DNA of 28,628 bases from an uncultured Porphyromonadaceae bacterium (GTDB lineage Bacteria > Bacteroidota > Bacteroidia > Bacteroidales > Muribaculaceae), in NCBI GenBank assembly GCA_905202215.1, contig CAJKRG010000041.1, positions 1-28,628 on the forward strand. Reading direction: 5' to 3'. Numbering within the stretch: the first letter of the stretch is position 1; every line of letters begins with the position of its first letter. The notes beneath the pieces are model-generated. The model had not been told where the DNA came from. It worked only from the letters and a program-made list of their open reading frames with translations, and made no database searches. Below are positions 6,598 to 14,737 of this stretch, piece after piece. A program made the translations under genes and the position numbers.

Positions 6598-8069
6598 TTG
6601 TCGGGATTGGCGTCGCGGAGTATGCGGTTGAATCTTATCTTGCCGTCGAAAAGGCCTCTCTCGTTGTCGAACGACGCAAGGACTATCATCGGAGTACCCA
6701 CTATATGATCTTCGGGCACGAAGCCCCAGAAACGCGAATCCTGCGAATTGTCGCGGTTATCGCCCATCATGAAGTAATAGTCCATGCCGAATGTGTAGGT
6801 TTCGGCTTCTTTGCCGCCTATATAGGCTTTACCGGCTATTTTATCGAAGTATGCTTCGGGATGGTTCTCATAGTTGCGGATGCAGCGCTCATAGATAGTC
6901 CAGTTTTCGGGAGTGAGCTGCACGGTCATGCCTTTTTCCGGAATGAGGAGACCGTCGGTCCCGCCGTAGTTCGACAGGGTCCAGTCGCCGTCCTCGCCGA
7001 AGGGGAATGCGTAGGAGTTGGATCCTTCGCCGGCGAAGTAGGCGGCGATATCGTTATATTTCACTTTATCCACCATCAGGCCGCTGCCTTCCATTGTCTC
7101 TATCATAGCACGGGTGAGGGGAGCCATATAGGCATAGCTTGTGTGCGGAGCGTTCTCGAGGAATGGCTGTATATTGACACGCGATGGAGTCATAGGTTCG
7201 ATCATACTGATGTCGACCTGAGCTATCCCGAGATCGCGGAGATCGGTATCGTCGAGAGGACGCGAAGTGGCGAAAACATAGTTGAACTGTACGTTCTCGG
7301 GAAATTCACGGCATTCGCCATCGATATAGATGGTATCGTTGACAATCTTCAGACGCTGACCCGGGAGTCCGACGGCACGCTTCACGAAGTTCTGACGGCG
7401 GTCTACGGGACGATATATGATCTCGCCGAAAGTTTCCTTATCGGTCTTGACCTTATCGCGGCCGTACTGCTTAACAAGAAGATCATAATACAGGGGAGTC
7501 TCCTCAAATTTCGATGCTACTGTGTCGCCGGCAGGAAAATTGAATACAACTATATCTCCTTCCTCGACATTGCGGAGACCTTTGAGACGACGGTATTCCA
7601 CCGAAGGATTATCGAGATATGACTTGCATCCGAAGAGGCTGTTGTGCACAAGCGGGAAGTGCACGGGGGTCATAGGCACACGGGGACCATAGACCATCTT
7701 GTTCACCCAAAGATAATCGCCGGTGAGAAGGGTTTTCTCAAGCGAGCTTGAAGGTATCTGATAATTCTGACCTACGAAAGCAAACACGAAATAAACAAGG
7801 ACAAGAGCATATACGATGGCGTCGACCCAGCTCATGAGCGAGCGCACGGCTTTCGACTTGCTCTTCTTCCACCATGTGAAAGGAATATATCCGGTAATGT
7901 AGATATCGAACAGCAGCAGCTCGAATATAGCCAGCCACCATGTGTGCATCCACGCCACCCAGGCAAGAAACACAAGGCTGACAAGCCCGAAACGGATCCA
8001 GCGTGTAGTTTTTATTTCTTTGACACGGCGCTTGAAATCGGCCACAAATCCTTTATCCTGATTTTCCAT
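6594..8069 (-). CDS. lepB: Signal peptidase I
   Basis: Type I signal peptidase removes signal peptides from exported proteins at the membrane's outer face. The predicted 491-residue protein has two N-terminal hydrophobic segments (about 25-62) and a third (about 82-101) leading into the catalytic domain. The nucleophile is Ser109 in 'QIPSSSLEKTLLTGDYL'; the general base is Lys230 in 'FVKRAVGLPGQ'. The late 'MGDNRDNSQDSRFWGFV' box is intact. The Ser-Lys distance (121 residues) and the Lys-GDNRD distance (about 200) are much longer than in E. coli, reflecting insertions typical of Bacteroidetes. I chose the ATG at 8069 (MENQDKG) over a longer frame to 8105 because a TATTTTTG element lies at 8094-8101, inside the longer frame. 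It leads the minus-strand block with wbqC. Confidence 0.95.
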   Translation of the reverse strand: MENQDKGFVADFKRRVKEIKTTRWIRFGLVSLVFLAWVAWMHTWWLAIFELLLFDIYITGYIPFTWWKKSKSKAVRSLMSWVDAIVYALVLVYFVFAFVGQNYQIPSSSLEKTLLTGDYLWVNKMVYGPRVPMTPVHFPLVHNSLFGCKSYLDNPSVEYRRLKGLRNVEEGDIVVFNFPAGDTVASKFEETPLYYDLLVKQYGRDKVKTDKETFGEIIYRPVDRRQNFVKRAVGLPGQRLKIVNDTIYIDGECREFPENVQFNYVFATSRPLDDTDLRDLGIAQVDISMIEPMTPSRVNIQPFLENAPHTSYAYMAPLTRAMIETMEGSGLMVDKVKYNDIAAYFAGEGSNSYAFPFGEDGDWTLSNYGGTDGLLIPEKGMTVQLTPENWTIYERCIRNYENHPEAYFDKIAGKAYIGGKEAETYTFGMDYYFMMGDNRDNSQDSRFWGFVPEDHIVGTPMIVLASFDNERGLFDGKIRFNRILRDANPDK

Positions 8070-8093
8070 TACATTATAGTCTATATTAATGTG

Positions 8094-8101
8094 CAAAAAT
8101 A
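8094..8101 (-). promoter_or_regulatory. -7 promoter element of lepB
   Basis: The minus strand reads TATTTTTG (complement of 8094-8101), fitting TAnnTTTG. It lies 24 bp before the chosen ATG. The -33 position falls in the G/C-rich direct repeat at 8117-8139 and has no TTG, so this is a -7-only match. Confidence 0.45.
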
Positions 8102-8682
8102 GCAATTATTTAGGAACGGGGGGCAGAGGAGCGGGGGGCGAGGGTATATTTTTTATACATTCTTAATACATGAGATGGGGACGTGGTAGAATGCCGTTCG
8201 CCCATCTTTATTCGTACCATGCCCCGTCACTTTTCAACACCTTTTATTTTTATTTATGTCTTTATATCATTAAAAAAATTTTTTCAAAACAAGAATTCAA
8301 GAGGAATAGTAAGTGGTGTTGATAAGTTTGATAACTTTTTCTGCCATCTCTTGCATTTAAAAGGTATTGAGTATGATATATCGGATCTTGACAGTTTATC
8401 TACATGTCAAATACTTGGTATTAAGTCATTACATATAGTTATCAACACTATGTTTATAACCTGTTATGTTCATATTTTTATAACTCCAGAGCGTTGAAAA
8501 CCCTGTTTTAAGGAGTTGATAAGTGCTTGAAATCACTTTTGTAAAATCATAGGGGAAAAATTTGGATCTGAGCATGTAAACGCTGTATAGCTTATCATGC
8601 GAGAAATGCAAATTAAAGTTGCTGTCAGTTACCAAAAGCTATTGGAACGTTTTCAACATAGTTTTCAACAACTGTTGATGAA
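8102..8682. other. AT-rich intergenic region between diverging lepB and BspA-like gene
   Basis: No convincing gene lies here; a 104-codon frame at 8183-8497 has no recognisable family and crosses several repeats. The gap holds a G-rich direct repeat CGGGGGGC (8117-8124 and 8132-8139), a long imperfect hairpin (8174-8228), a T/A-rich tract (about 8231-8300) and most of the DnaA-box-like cluster described separately. The right end contains the BspA-gene promoter. Confidence 0.6.
8174..8228. other. Long imperfect hairpin
   Basis: GATGGGG, then A, then CGTGGTAGAAT (8174-8192) pairs with ATTC, G, TACCATGCCCCGTC (8210-8228). This gives about 18 bp with two single-base bulges and G-T pairs, around a 17-nt loop. 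On the plus strand it is followed by ACTTTT. It could be a structured RNA, a terminator or part of an origin; nothing decides which. Confidence 0.35.
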
Positions 8683-8736
8683 TTTGGCTACATGCCACTT
8701 TTTGAGTACTTTTGTGTGTAAAACCAATGTTGATGA
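8231..8736. other. Cluster of DnaA-box-like nonamers, candidate oriC
   Basis: Nine nonamers resemble the DnaA box TTATCCACA. Plus-strand sites are TTTTCAACA at 8231, 8650 and 8662 and TTATCAACA at 8439. Minus-strand sites are TTATCAACA (8317-8325), TTTTCAACG (8492-8500), TTATCAACT (8514-8522) and TCATCAACA (8673-8681 and 8728-8736). They lie in an AT-rich gap from which lepB and the BspA-like gene diverge. All carry A where the E. coli box has C at position 6. Origin function is inferred; dnaA is not in the window. Confidence 0.45.
8683..8714 (+). promoter_or_regulatory. Bacteroides-type promoter of the BspA-like gene
   Basis: TTTG at 8683-8686, a 20-bp spacer and TACTTTTG at 8707-8714 make a full match to the Bacteroides promoter. 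Transcription would start near 8720, leaving about 12 nt before the ATG at 8733. This rules out the in-frame TTG at 8712 as the start. A DnaA-like nonamer (8673-8681) ends just before the -33 box and another (8728-8736) covers the start codon. Confidence 0.6.
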
Positions 8737-10142
8737 AAAGTATTTTAGTACTATCTATAATTTCGGGAAGCGTGCTCGCTGCAAACGGTATGACTGTGGA
8801 ATGCGAGGCAGGTCTTCTCAGCACTAAAATAAAAAATCCGTCGGGTGTGACGGAGCTGGTTCTGACAGGATGTGCCGACGCGTCCGATTTCTATTTCATG
8901 GAACATTCAATGCCCGGCTTGCGTTTGCTTGATATGTCGGATCTCACTATTCTTTCATATGAAGGCGCGCCTCTGGGATCGGTCAGCTATTATAGGGCAG
9001 GGGAGATTCCCTGCGCTGTTTTCGCTGCCTCGCAGTTGGAGTCGGTTGTACTTCCCGCAGGCTGTTCGGTCGGCGATCTGGCATTTGCCGGAAGTGCTCT
9101 GACTGATATAAGAATTCCGAACGGTACACGTGTGGGTGAGGGTGCATTTTCTCAGTGTGCCCGTCTTACTTCTGCGACTATCGAGGGTGCTGTAGAACTT
9201 GGCCGCGGTACATTCAGCTCCTGCGGCAGTCTTGAAACAATAGCCGGTTCGGAAAAAATAGAGGTGATACCGGCGCGCGCATTCGAAGGGTGTGTATCGC
9301 TCGGAAACTTCGGTTTCGGTGCAGGGCTGCGTTCGGTAGGGGAGAGTGCCTTTGCGGGCAGTGCGGTGGCAGAGGCCGATATGAGTGCCTGTGTGTTGCT
9401 CGACAGTGTTTCCTCATGGGCTTTCGCCGGAGATTCCTCCCTTCGTAAGGCTGTGTTCCCCGATCATCTTGAAAAAATAGGAAGCGGAATATTTTTCGAA
9501 TGCACATCGCTTTCCGATGTGAGGCTGCCAAATGAAATGAAGGATCTGCCGGCATATTCGTTCAAGGATGCTTCGGCTGTCGAAGGTTCTTTTATATTGC
9601 CGGACAATATTGCTTCAGTAGGCGAATATGCCTTGATGGGAGCATCTTCGGTCAGCACTATAAAACTTCCTTCCGCACTCGTGTCGATAGGCGAGGGTGC
9701 TATGGAAGATATGAAATACCTTTCCGATATAGACGCTCTGTCGCTTGCCTCGGTACCGGCGCTTGGTGATGAAGTATGGGCCGGAGTAGATCAGAAAAAT
9801 GTGATTTTAAATGTGGATCCTTTGTTGGAATCGGCTTTTGAAAGCACTCCGCAATGGCAGGAATTTCATATTCAGGGAACATCGACGTCTACTGCAGTCC
9901 CTGTGGCTGGAGAAAAGAAAATACGTGCTGTTTTCGACGGGTATATGCTGATAGTTGAAAGTATCGGCGAAACCATAGACCGCATAGGATTGTTCGATGT
10001 CTCCGGTATTTCACTTTATAATGAATCGGGGCTATCATCCGCACAGGTCAGAATAGATACGTCGCACAGCGATTCCACCGTTTATATTGTTGACTGCACC
10101 CTTTCCGACGGAACACGCGGATCGGTTAAAATACTACGCTGA
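8733..10142 (+). CDS. BspA-like leucine-rich-repeat surface protein
   Basis: The 469-residue exported protein begins MKSILVLSIISG with a signal peptide ending near 'VLAANG'. The body (about 90-340) is a run of BspA/LRR_5-type repeats of 22-24 residues, recognisable by units such as 'VGDLAFAGSALTDIRIPNG', 'IPARAFEGCVSLGNFGFG' and 'IGSGIFFECTSLSDVRLPN'. A C-terminal beta-rich piece of about 75 residues, 'GLFDVSGISLYNESG' to 'SDGTRGSVKILR', looks like the sorting-type C-terminal domain of Bacteroidetes secreted proteins, though I cannot tell whether a type IX system exists. BspA-like proteins are surface or secreted binding proteins; no ligand can be named. trmB starts 5 bp downstream. Confidence 0.85.
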   Translation: MKSILVLSIISGSVLAANGMTVECEAGLLSTKIKNPSGVTELVLTGCADASDFYFMEHSMPGLRLLDMSDLTILSYEGAPLGSVSYYRAGEIPCAVFAASQLESVVLPAGCSVGDLAFAGSALTDIRIPNGTRVGEGAFSQCARLTSATIEGAVELGRGTFSSCGSLETIAGSEKIEVIPARAFEGCVSLGNFGFGAGLRSVGESAFAGSAVAEADMSACVLLDSVSSWAFAGDSSLRKAVFPDHLEKIGSGIFFECTSLSDVRLPNEMKDLPAYSFKDASAVEGSFILPDNIASVGEYALMGASSVSTIKLPSALVSIGEGAMEDMKYLSDIDALSLASVPALGDEVWAGVDQKNVILNVDPLLESAFESTPQWQEFHIQGTSTSTAVPVAGEKKIRAVFDGYMLIVESIGETIDRIGLFDVSGISLYNESGLSSAQVRIDTSHSDSTVYIVDCTLSDGTRGSVKILR

Positions 10143-10147
10143 AAAAA

Positions 10148-10909
10148 ATGGGTAAGAATAAACTGAAGAAATTTGCCGAAATGAAGACTATCGATCTGGT
10201 CTTCCAGTATCCTTTTTCGCGTCTAAAGGAAGAGGGATTTCCTCTGCGCGGACGCTGGGGAAGCGATTTTTTCGGAAACGACAATCCGATCGTGCTCGAA
10301 CTCGGATGCGGCAAGGGCGAATATACCGTCGGACTGGCGCGTCGTTTTCCCGACCGCAATTTCATAGGCATCGACATAAAGGGTGCGCGCATGTGGACGG
10401 GTGCGTGCCAGGCGCGTGATGAAGGTATGGGCAATGTGGCATTTATCCGTACTTCGATAGAGCTGCTCGAAAGCTTTTTCGCTCCCGGAGAAGTCTCTGA
10501 AATATGGATCACTTTCCCCGACCCGCAGATGAAGAAAGTACGCAAACGCCTTACCGGTACGCGCTTCATAGAGCTGTACCGCCGTGTGAGCTGTCCCGAA
10601 GGTATTGTCAACCTTAAGACCGACAGTCCTTTCCTCTATGCATATACCGCTATGATGATGTCGCACAACGGTATTGAGGCCCTTGAAGCGACCGACGACC
10701 TCTATGCCACCATCGCGCCCGACAATCCCATACTCAATATACGCACCCATTATGAAAACCAGTGGCTCGACCGTGGTCTCACCATCAAATATTTAAAATT
10801 CCCTCTCGGCGACATGCCTCTGTCCGAACCTCCGGGCGCCGACGATCTCGAACACGATACCTACCGCAGTTATTCGCGCGGATATATACAGATGCCCGAT
10901 ATGCTATAG
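10148..10909 (+). CDS. trmB: tRNA (guanine-N7-)-methyltransferase
   Basis: TrmB methylates N7 of G46 in the tRNA variable loop using S-adenosylmethionine. The 253-residue protein has the Rossmann SAM loop 'VLELGCGKGEYT' (49-60), the acidic ribose-binding strand 'FIGIDIKGARMW' (72-83) and the family signature 'IWITFPDPQMKK' (119-130), with the basic 'RKRLTGTRF' after it. The C-terminal segment 'RTHYENQWLDRGLTIKYLKF' is also typical. Bacteroidetes TrmB proteins are about this length. The ATG is 5 bp after the LRR gene stop, so it probably shares that gene's transcript. Heptamer array R2 follows. Confidence 0.95.
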   Translation: MGKNKLKKFAEMKTIDLVFQYPFSRLKEEGFPLRGRWGSDFFGNDNPIVLELGCGKGEYTVGLARRFPDRNFIGIDIKGARMWTGACQARDEGMGNVAFIRTSIELLESFFAPGEVSEIWITFPDPQMKKVRKRLTGTRFIELYRRVSCPEGIVNLKTDSPFLYAYTAMMMSHNGIEALEATDDLYATIAPDNPILNIRTHYENQWLDRGLTIKYLKFPLGDMPLSEPPGADDLEHDTYRSYSRGYIQMPDML

Positions 10910-11014
10910 TTACAAATTAGTAGTTGGTAGTTAGAAGTTGCCTTTTGCTTAAACTTCTGACTTCTGATTCCTAATTATAAACTTCTAACTCCTAACTTGT
11001 AATTTCTAATTAAC
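10909..11014. repeat. Inverted heptamer array R2
   Basis: The left arm has four 7-bp units reading right to left (10909-10936: GTTACAA, ATTAGTA, GTTGGTA, GTTAGAA). The right arm has eight units (10955-11010, beginning TTCTGAC, TTCTGAT, TCCTAAT and ending TTGTAAT, TTCTAAT). The period is strictly seven. It fills the trmB-mrp gap and overlaps the trmB stop codon by one base. Confidence 0.8.
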
Positions 11015-11021
11015 AATACTC

Positions 11022-12119
11022 ATGGACCTGTATCCTTCCCTGATAACAAATGCCCTCGCGACGGTGCGCTATCCCGGCTCGGGCAAAAATATAGTTGAAC
11101 TCGGCATGGTAGAGGATGATATCCGCATAGCCGGCAACCACGTAAGCTTTACAATCGTCTTCGACAAGGCGACCGATCCTTTCAAGGCCTCGCTGCTCAA
11201 GACAGCCGAGGCTGCCATAAAGCATGCGGCTCCCGGCGCCGAAGTGGAAATCAATACCGCTGTCCGCCATGCCGCCCCTGTGGTGGAAAAAGCTCCTGTA
11301 CTTCCAGGTGTGAAAAATATAGTGGCTGTGTCTTCGGGCAAAGGCGGTGTAGGCAAATCGACAGTAGCAGCCAATCTCGCGGTAGCGCTGGCTGCCGAGG
11401 GCTATAAGGTTGGTCTTCTCGATGCCGATATCTTCGGGCCGTCCGTTCCGAAGATGTTCGGTCTTGAAAATGCAGAATTGTATATGCATGAAGTAGAAGG
11501 CCGCAATCTCATCATTCCGGCCGAGAAATATGGTGTGAAAGTTCTGTCGATAGGCTTTGTCATCGATCCGGCGAGTGCGGCCGTATGGCGCGGCGCCATG
11601 GCCTCCAACGCGCTCAAACAGCTCATCGAGCAGGCCGACTGGGGCGAACTCGACTATTTCCTTATCGATATGCCTCCCGGAACGAGCGACATACATCTCA
11701 CTCTGGTGCAGACTCTCGGCATAGGGGGCGCTGTGGTCGTCACCACTCCGCAGCTTGTGGCTCTCGCCGACGCCCGCAAAGGTATAGCCATGTTCCGCGA
11801 TCCGAAAATCAACGTGCCTGTGCTCGGTTTGGTCGACAATATGGCATGGTTCACTCCAGAAAAACACCCCGACGAACGGTATTATCTTTTCGGCGATGAT
11901 GCCAATGTGGATGCTCTCGCAGCCGAATATTCCGTGCCGGTTCTCGCCCGGATACCGCTCGTTGCCGCTGTCGGCGAACATTCCGATGCAGGTAAACCGG
12001 TGGCACTTGAAAATACAATGTCGGCCCAGGCCTTCGTCCATCTGGCCCGTGAGGTGGTGGATGCCGTCGAACGCCGTAACGACAGCCTTCCTCCGACAGA
12101 AAAAGTGCATGTGAAATGA
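11022..12119 (+). CDS. mrp: Mrp/ApbC-type P-loop ATPase (cysteine-free)
   Basis: The 365-residue protein has an N-terminal MIP18/DUF59 domain (about 1-85) and a SIMIBI-class ATPase with the deviant Walker A GKGGVGKST (106-114), 'LDADIFGPSVPKMFG' and 'DYFLIDMPPGTSDIHLT'. Mrp/ApbC proteins bind and transfer [4Fe-4S] clusters through a C-terminal CxxC shared by two subunits. Here the equivalent place reads 'DNMAWFTPEKHPDERYYLFG', and the whole protein contains no cysteine. It therefore cannot hold a cluster by cysteine ligands and may act differently. The start ATG 11022 follows array R2. The stop overlaps aroQ by 4 bp. The family is certain; the iron-sulphur role is in doubt. Confidence 0.92.
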   Translation: MDLYPSLITNALATVRYPGSGKNIVELGMVEDDIRIAGNHVSFTIVFDKATDPFKASLLKTAEAAIKHAAPGAEVEINTAVRHAAPVVEKAPVLPGVKNIVAVSSGKGGVGKSTVAANLAVALAAEGYKVGLLDADIFGPSVPKMFGLENAELYMHEVEGRNLIIPAEKYGVKVLSIGFVIDPASAAVWRGAMASNALKQLIEQADWGELDYFLIDMPPGTSDIHLTLVQTLGIGGAVVVTTPQLVALADARKGIAMFRDPKINVPVLGLVDNMAWFTPEKHPDERYYLFGDDANVDALAAEYSVPVLARIPLVAAVGEHSDAGKPVALENTMSAQAFVHLAREVVDAVERRNDSLPPTEKVHVK

Positions 12120-12559
12120 AAAAAAGCGTACTGATTCTGAACGGTCCCAATCTCAATCTTCTCGGGCGCCGCGATCCCCGTCACTACGGCTCCATGACCA
12201 TGGATGCAATACTCGAAGAACTGCGGAGCCGCTTCACTGAGGTTGAGATAGAATATTTCCAGAGCAACTGCGAAGGCGCCATCATCGACTGTCTGCATGG
12301 CCGGGGCTTCGATGGAAATCTACTCGGAATTGTGCTTAATGCCGGCGCCTACACCCACACATCGCTTGCCATAGCCGATGCCATCGATGCCGTATCGGCA
12401 CCTGTGGTAGAGGTTCATCTAAGTAATGTCGGCGCCCGCGAGGAAATAAGACGCCGTTCCATGATAGCATCCGTGTGTATAGGCTCTATATCGGGTTTCG
12501 GCGCGGAGTCGTACGCGCTGGGTGTGCAGGCCCTCATAGACAGGAATCATGAAGGCTAA
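12116..12559 (+). CDS. aroQ: Type II 3-dehydroquinate dehydratase
   Basis: AroQ catalyses the third step of the shikimate pathway, reversible dehydration of 3-dehydroquinate to 3-dehydroshikimate. The 147-residue length is normal for the small dodecameric type II enzyme. Active-site features are 'LNGPNLNLLG' (8-17), the catalytic Tyr24 in 'DPRHYG' with Arg19 nearby, 'QSNCEG' (49-54), 'NAGAYTHTS' (75-83) and the catalytic His101 in 'VEVHLSN'. The C-terminal 'SGFGAESYALGVQAL' closes the fold. The ATG overlaps the mrp stop (ATGA) and the glycosyltransferase start overlaps its 3' end, so the three genes are tightly packed. Confidence 0.96.
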   Translation: MKKSVLILNGPNLNLLGRRDPRHYGSMTMDAILEELRSRFTEVEIEYFQSNCEGAIIDCLHGRGFDGNLLGIVLNAGAYTHTSLAIADAIDAVSAPVVEVHLSNVGAREEIRRRSMIASVCIGSISGFGAESYALGVQALIDRNHEG

Positions 12560-13709
12560 AGGCGGAGAAACCATGCTTGTCGGCATGGACGGCAAACGTG
12601 CCGTAGAAAACAATACAGGACTCGGCAACTACAGCCGCTATGCCCTTAATATGATGTCGATGGCTTTCCCGGGCACACGTTTCCGCCTCTATGCGCCGCG
12701 ACAGAAGAGTAACGACCGTCTCGAACCACTTCTTGCCCGCGAGAACATAGATATAAGCTATGCCCGCACGAGTTTCGGAGCCGCAGGGCGCGCATTGTGG
12801 CGCACGGTAGATATGCCCGTGACACTCGGACACGACGGCGTTACGGTCTATCACGGTCTTTCGAACGAACTTCCTCTGACCGTCGGTCGGGTATGCCCGT
12901 CGGTAGTCACTATTCATGATATAATCTACCGCCGTTGTCCCGCCGACTACTCCGCCATAGACCGCAGGCTCTACGATTTCAAATACGGCCGCTCGGCCCG
13001 CATAGCCACACGCGTCATAGCCATAAGCGAATGTACGCGCCGCGATCTCATAGCCGATTATCAGATAGACCCCGCAAAAATAGATGTGGTCTACCAGGGC
13101 ATAGATCCTGTCTTCACTCTCGATATTCCGACGGTGAAGCGTCAGGAAATCAGAGAGCGGTACAAGCTGCCTGAAACCTATATAGCCTGCGTAGGCACAG
13201 TGCAGCCCCGCAAGAACCAGCTCCTTGCCGTGCGAGCTCTTGCAGGATTGCCGGAAAGTGTCAGTCTTGTCATAGTCGGACGTATGAGCGGTGATTATGG
13301 CACCCGTGTGAGAGCTGAAATAGCGCGGCTCGGTCTTTCAGACCGTGTAATGCATCTCGAAGGCATACCTTTCGCCGATCTCCCTGCCATATATGCCGAT
13401 GCCGCGCTTAGTGTCTATCCTTCGCGCTACGAAGGTTTCGGACTGCCCGTAGTCGAGTCCATAACTGTAGGGACGCCGGTTATCGCCGCTACCGGCTCGT
13501 GTCTTGAGGAAGCCGGGGGCGACGGAGCCGTATATATAGATCCCGATGATGTCGACGCGCTTATCCGCGAAGCATCGCATATCATCGACGATCGTATTTT
13601 CCGCGACAAACTGGTGCGGCATGGTCAGCGGCATGTAAAGAAATTCTCGGCCGACAATTTCGCCAAAGGAACTATGGCGGCCTACAACAAAGCTATTCTC
13701 GCTTTTTAG
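12549..13709 (+). CDS. Glycosyltransferase family 4 protein
   Basis: The 386-residue protein is a GT-B-fold retaining glycosyltransferase of family GT4. The N-terminal 'GKRAVENNTGLGNYSRYALN' is the acceptor-side glycine loop. The C-terminal nucleotide-sugar domain has 'VGTVQPRKNQLLAVRAL' and the EX7E motif in 'SRYEGFGLPVVES'. The donor and acceptor are unknown; such enzymes often extend surface polysaccharide. No membrane helix is seen. The ATG at 12549 overlaps aroQ by 11 bp. A second ATG at 12573 follows a GGAG and starts closer to the conserved fold, so the true start may be 12573. The epimerase gene follows 2 bp downstream. Confidence 0.88.
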   Translation: MKAKGGETMLVGMDGKRAVENNTGLGNYSRYALNMMSMAFPGTRFRLYAPRQKSNDRLEPLLARENIDISYARTSFGAAGRALWRTVDMPVTLGHDGVTVYHGLSNELPLTVGRVCPSVVTIHDIIYRRCPADYSAIDRRLYDFKYGRSARIATRVIAISECTRRDLIADYQIDPAKIDVVYQGIDPVFTLDIPTVKRQEIRERYKLPETYIACVGTVQPRKNQLLAVRALAGLPESVSLVIVGRMSGDYGTRVRAEIARLGLSDRVMHLEGIPFADLPAIYADAALSVYPSRYEGFGLPVVESITVGTPVIAATGSCLEEAGGDGAVYIDPDDVDALIREASHIIDDRIFRDKLVRHGQRHVKKFSADNFAKGTMAAYNKAILAF

Positions 13710-13711
13710 AT

Positions 13712-14737
13712 ATGGAAGACAAGAAAAAAACGCTGCTTGTGGTCGGTGCAGGCGGTTTCATAGGAGGATTCATAGCTTCCGAAGCTCTCAGACGCGGATT
13801 TGACGTGTGGGCCGGTGTCCGCGAATCGACCTCGCGCCGCTATCTTTCGGATCCGGCGCTTCATTTCGCCGTGTTCGACTATGATACTCCTGCCACGCTC
13901 CTCGAACAGATGCGCCGCGATGCGCCTGAAGGAGGCTGGGATTATATAATCTATAACCTCGGCGCTACAAAATGCGCCAATTTCGGCGATTTCAACAGAA
14001 TAAACTATAATTATCTACGGAATTTCTGCGAGGCCCTGATGGGTGCCGGTATGGTGCCGCGGCGTTTTCTGTTCATGAGCTCGCTCAGCGCGCTTGGAAA
14101 CGCCGACTATCTCGACTACGGCCCTATCACCTCGTCGACCATACCGAAGCCCAACACCCGTTATGGTCTATCGAAAATCAAGGCCGAGACATGGCTTGAG
14201 ACACATCCCGACATACCCTGGACAATATTCCGCCCGACAGGTGTCTACGGCCCCCACGAGCAGGATTATCTGATGATGATAAAATGTATCGACTCGCGCT
14301 TCGATTTCGGAATTGGCTATAAGAAACAGCTGCTTACATTCATCTATGTAGCCGATCTCGTAGGGGCTATGTTCGATGCCCTTGCTTCGCCGGCGGCCGT
14401 CCATAAGAAATATATCATCAGCGAACCGCGTGCTTATACACAGAGCGAGTTCCGCGGCATCGTCGCACGTGCACTTGGCAAGAAGTTCGTCATACCCGTC
14501 AAGCTGCCTCTCTGGGCCGGATATATAGCTTCGGTGGTGGCCGAGAAATGGGGAGCGATACGCCTCAAACCCTCGACTCTCAACCGCGACAAGTTCAAGA
14601 TCATGCGTCAGCGCAACTGGAACTGCTCGGTCGATGATGCCGTGCGCGATTTCGGCTTTCATGCCGACTATCCTCTCGAACGGGGCATAGAGGAGACTGT
14701 AAAAGCATATCTTTTTGAGAAAGAAGCGAAAAAATGA
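13712..14737 (+). CDS. NAD-dependent epimerase/dehydratase (extended SDR)
   Basis: This 341-residue protein is an extended short-chain dehydrogenase/reductase. It has the NAD(P)-binding loop GAGGFIG (12-18), 'YNLGATKCANFGDFNRINYN' with the conserved Asn, 'FLFMSSLSALG' supplying the active-site Ser, the catalytic pair YGLSK (151-155) and 'FRPTGVYGP'. Family members act on nucleotide sugars or related substrates; the substrate here is not predictable. Its place between a GT4 glycosyltransferase and a small membrane protein suggests glycan metabolism, but this is only context. The start is 2 bp after the glycosyltransferase stop and the end overlaps the next gene by 4 bp. Confidence 0.88.
   Translation: MEDKKKTLLVVGAGGFIGGFIASEALRRGFDVWAGVRESTSRRYLSDPALHFAVFDYDTPATLLEQMRRDAPEGGWDYIIYNLGATKCANFGDFNRINYNYLRNFCEALMGAGMVPRRFLFMSSLSALGNADYLDYGPITSSTIPKPNTRYGLSKIKAETWLETHPDIPWTIFRPTGVYGPHEQDYLMMIKCIDSRFDFGIGYKKQLLTFIYVADLVGAMFDALASPAAVHKKYIISEPRAYTQSEFRGIVARALGKKFVIPVKLPLWAGYIASVVAEKWGAIRLKPSTLNRDKFKIMRQRNWNCSVDDAVRDFGFHADYPLERGIEETVKAYLFEKEAKK

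Noticed and set aside
8183..8497. 104-codon plus-strand frame in the lepB-BspA gap
   Set aside because: It has no recognisable family, crosses the hairpin and several DnaA-like nonamers, and its amino-acid composition reflects AT-rich non-coding sequence.
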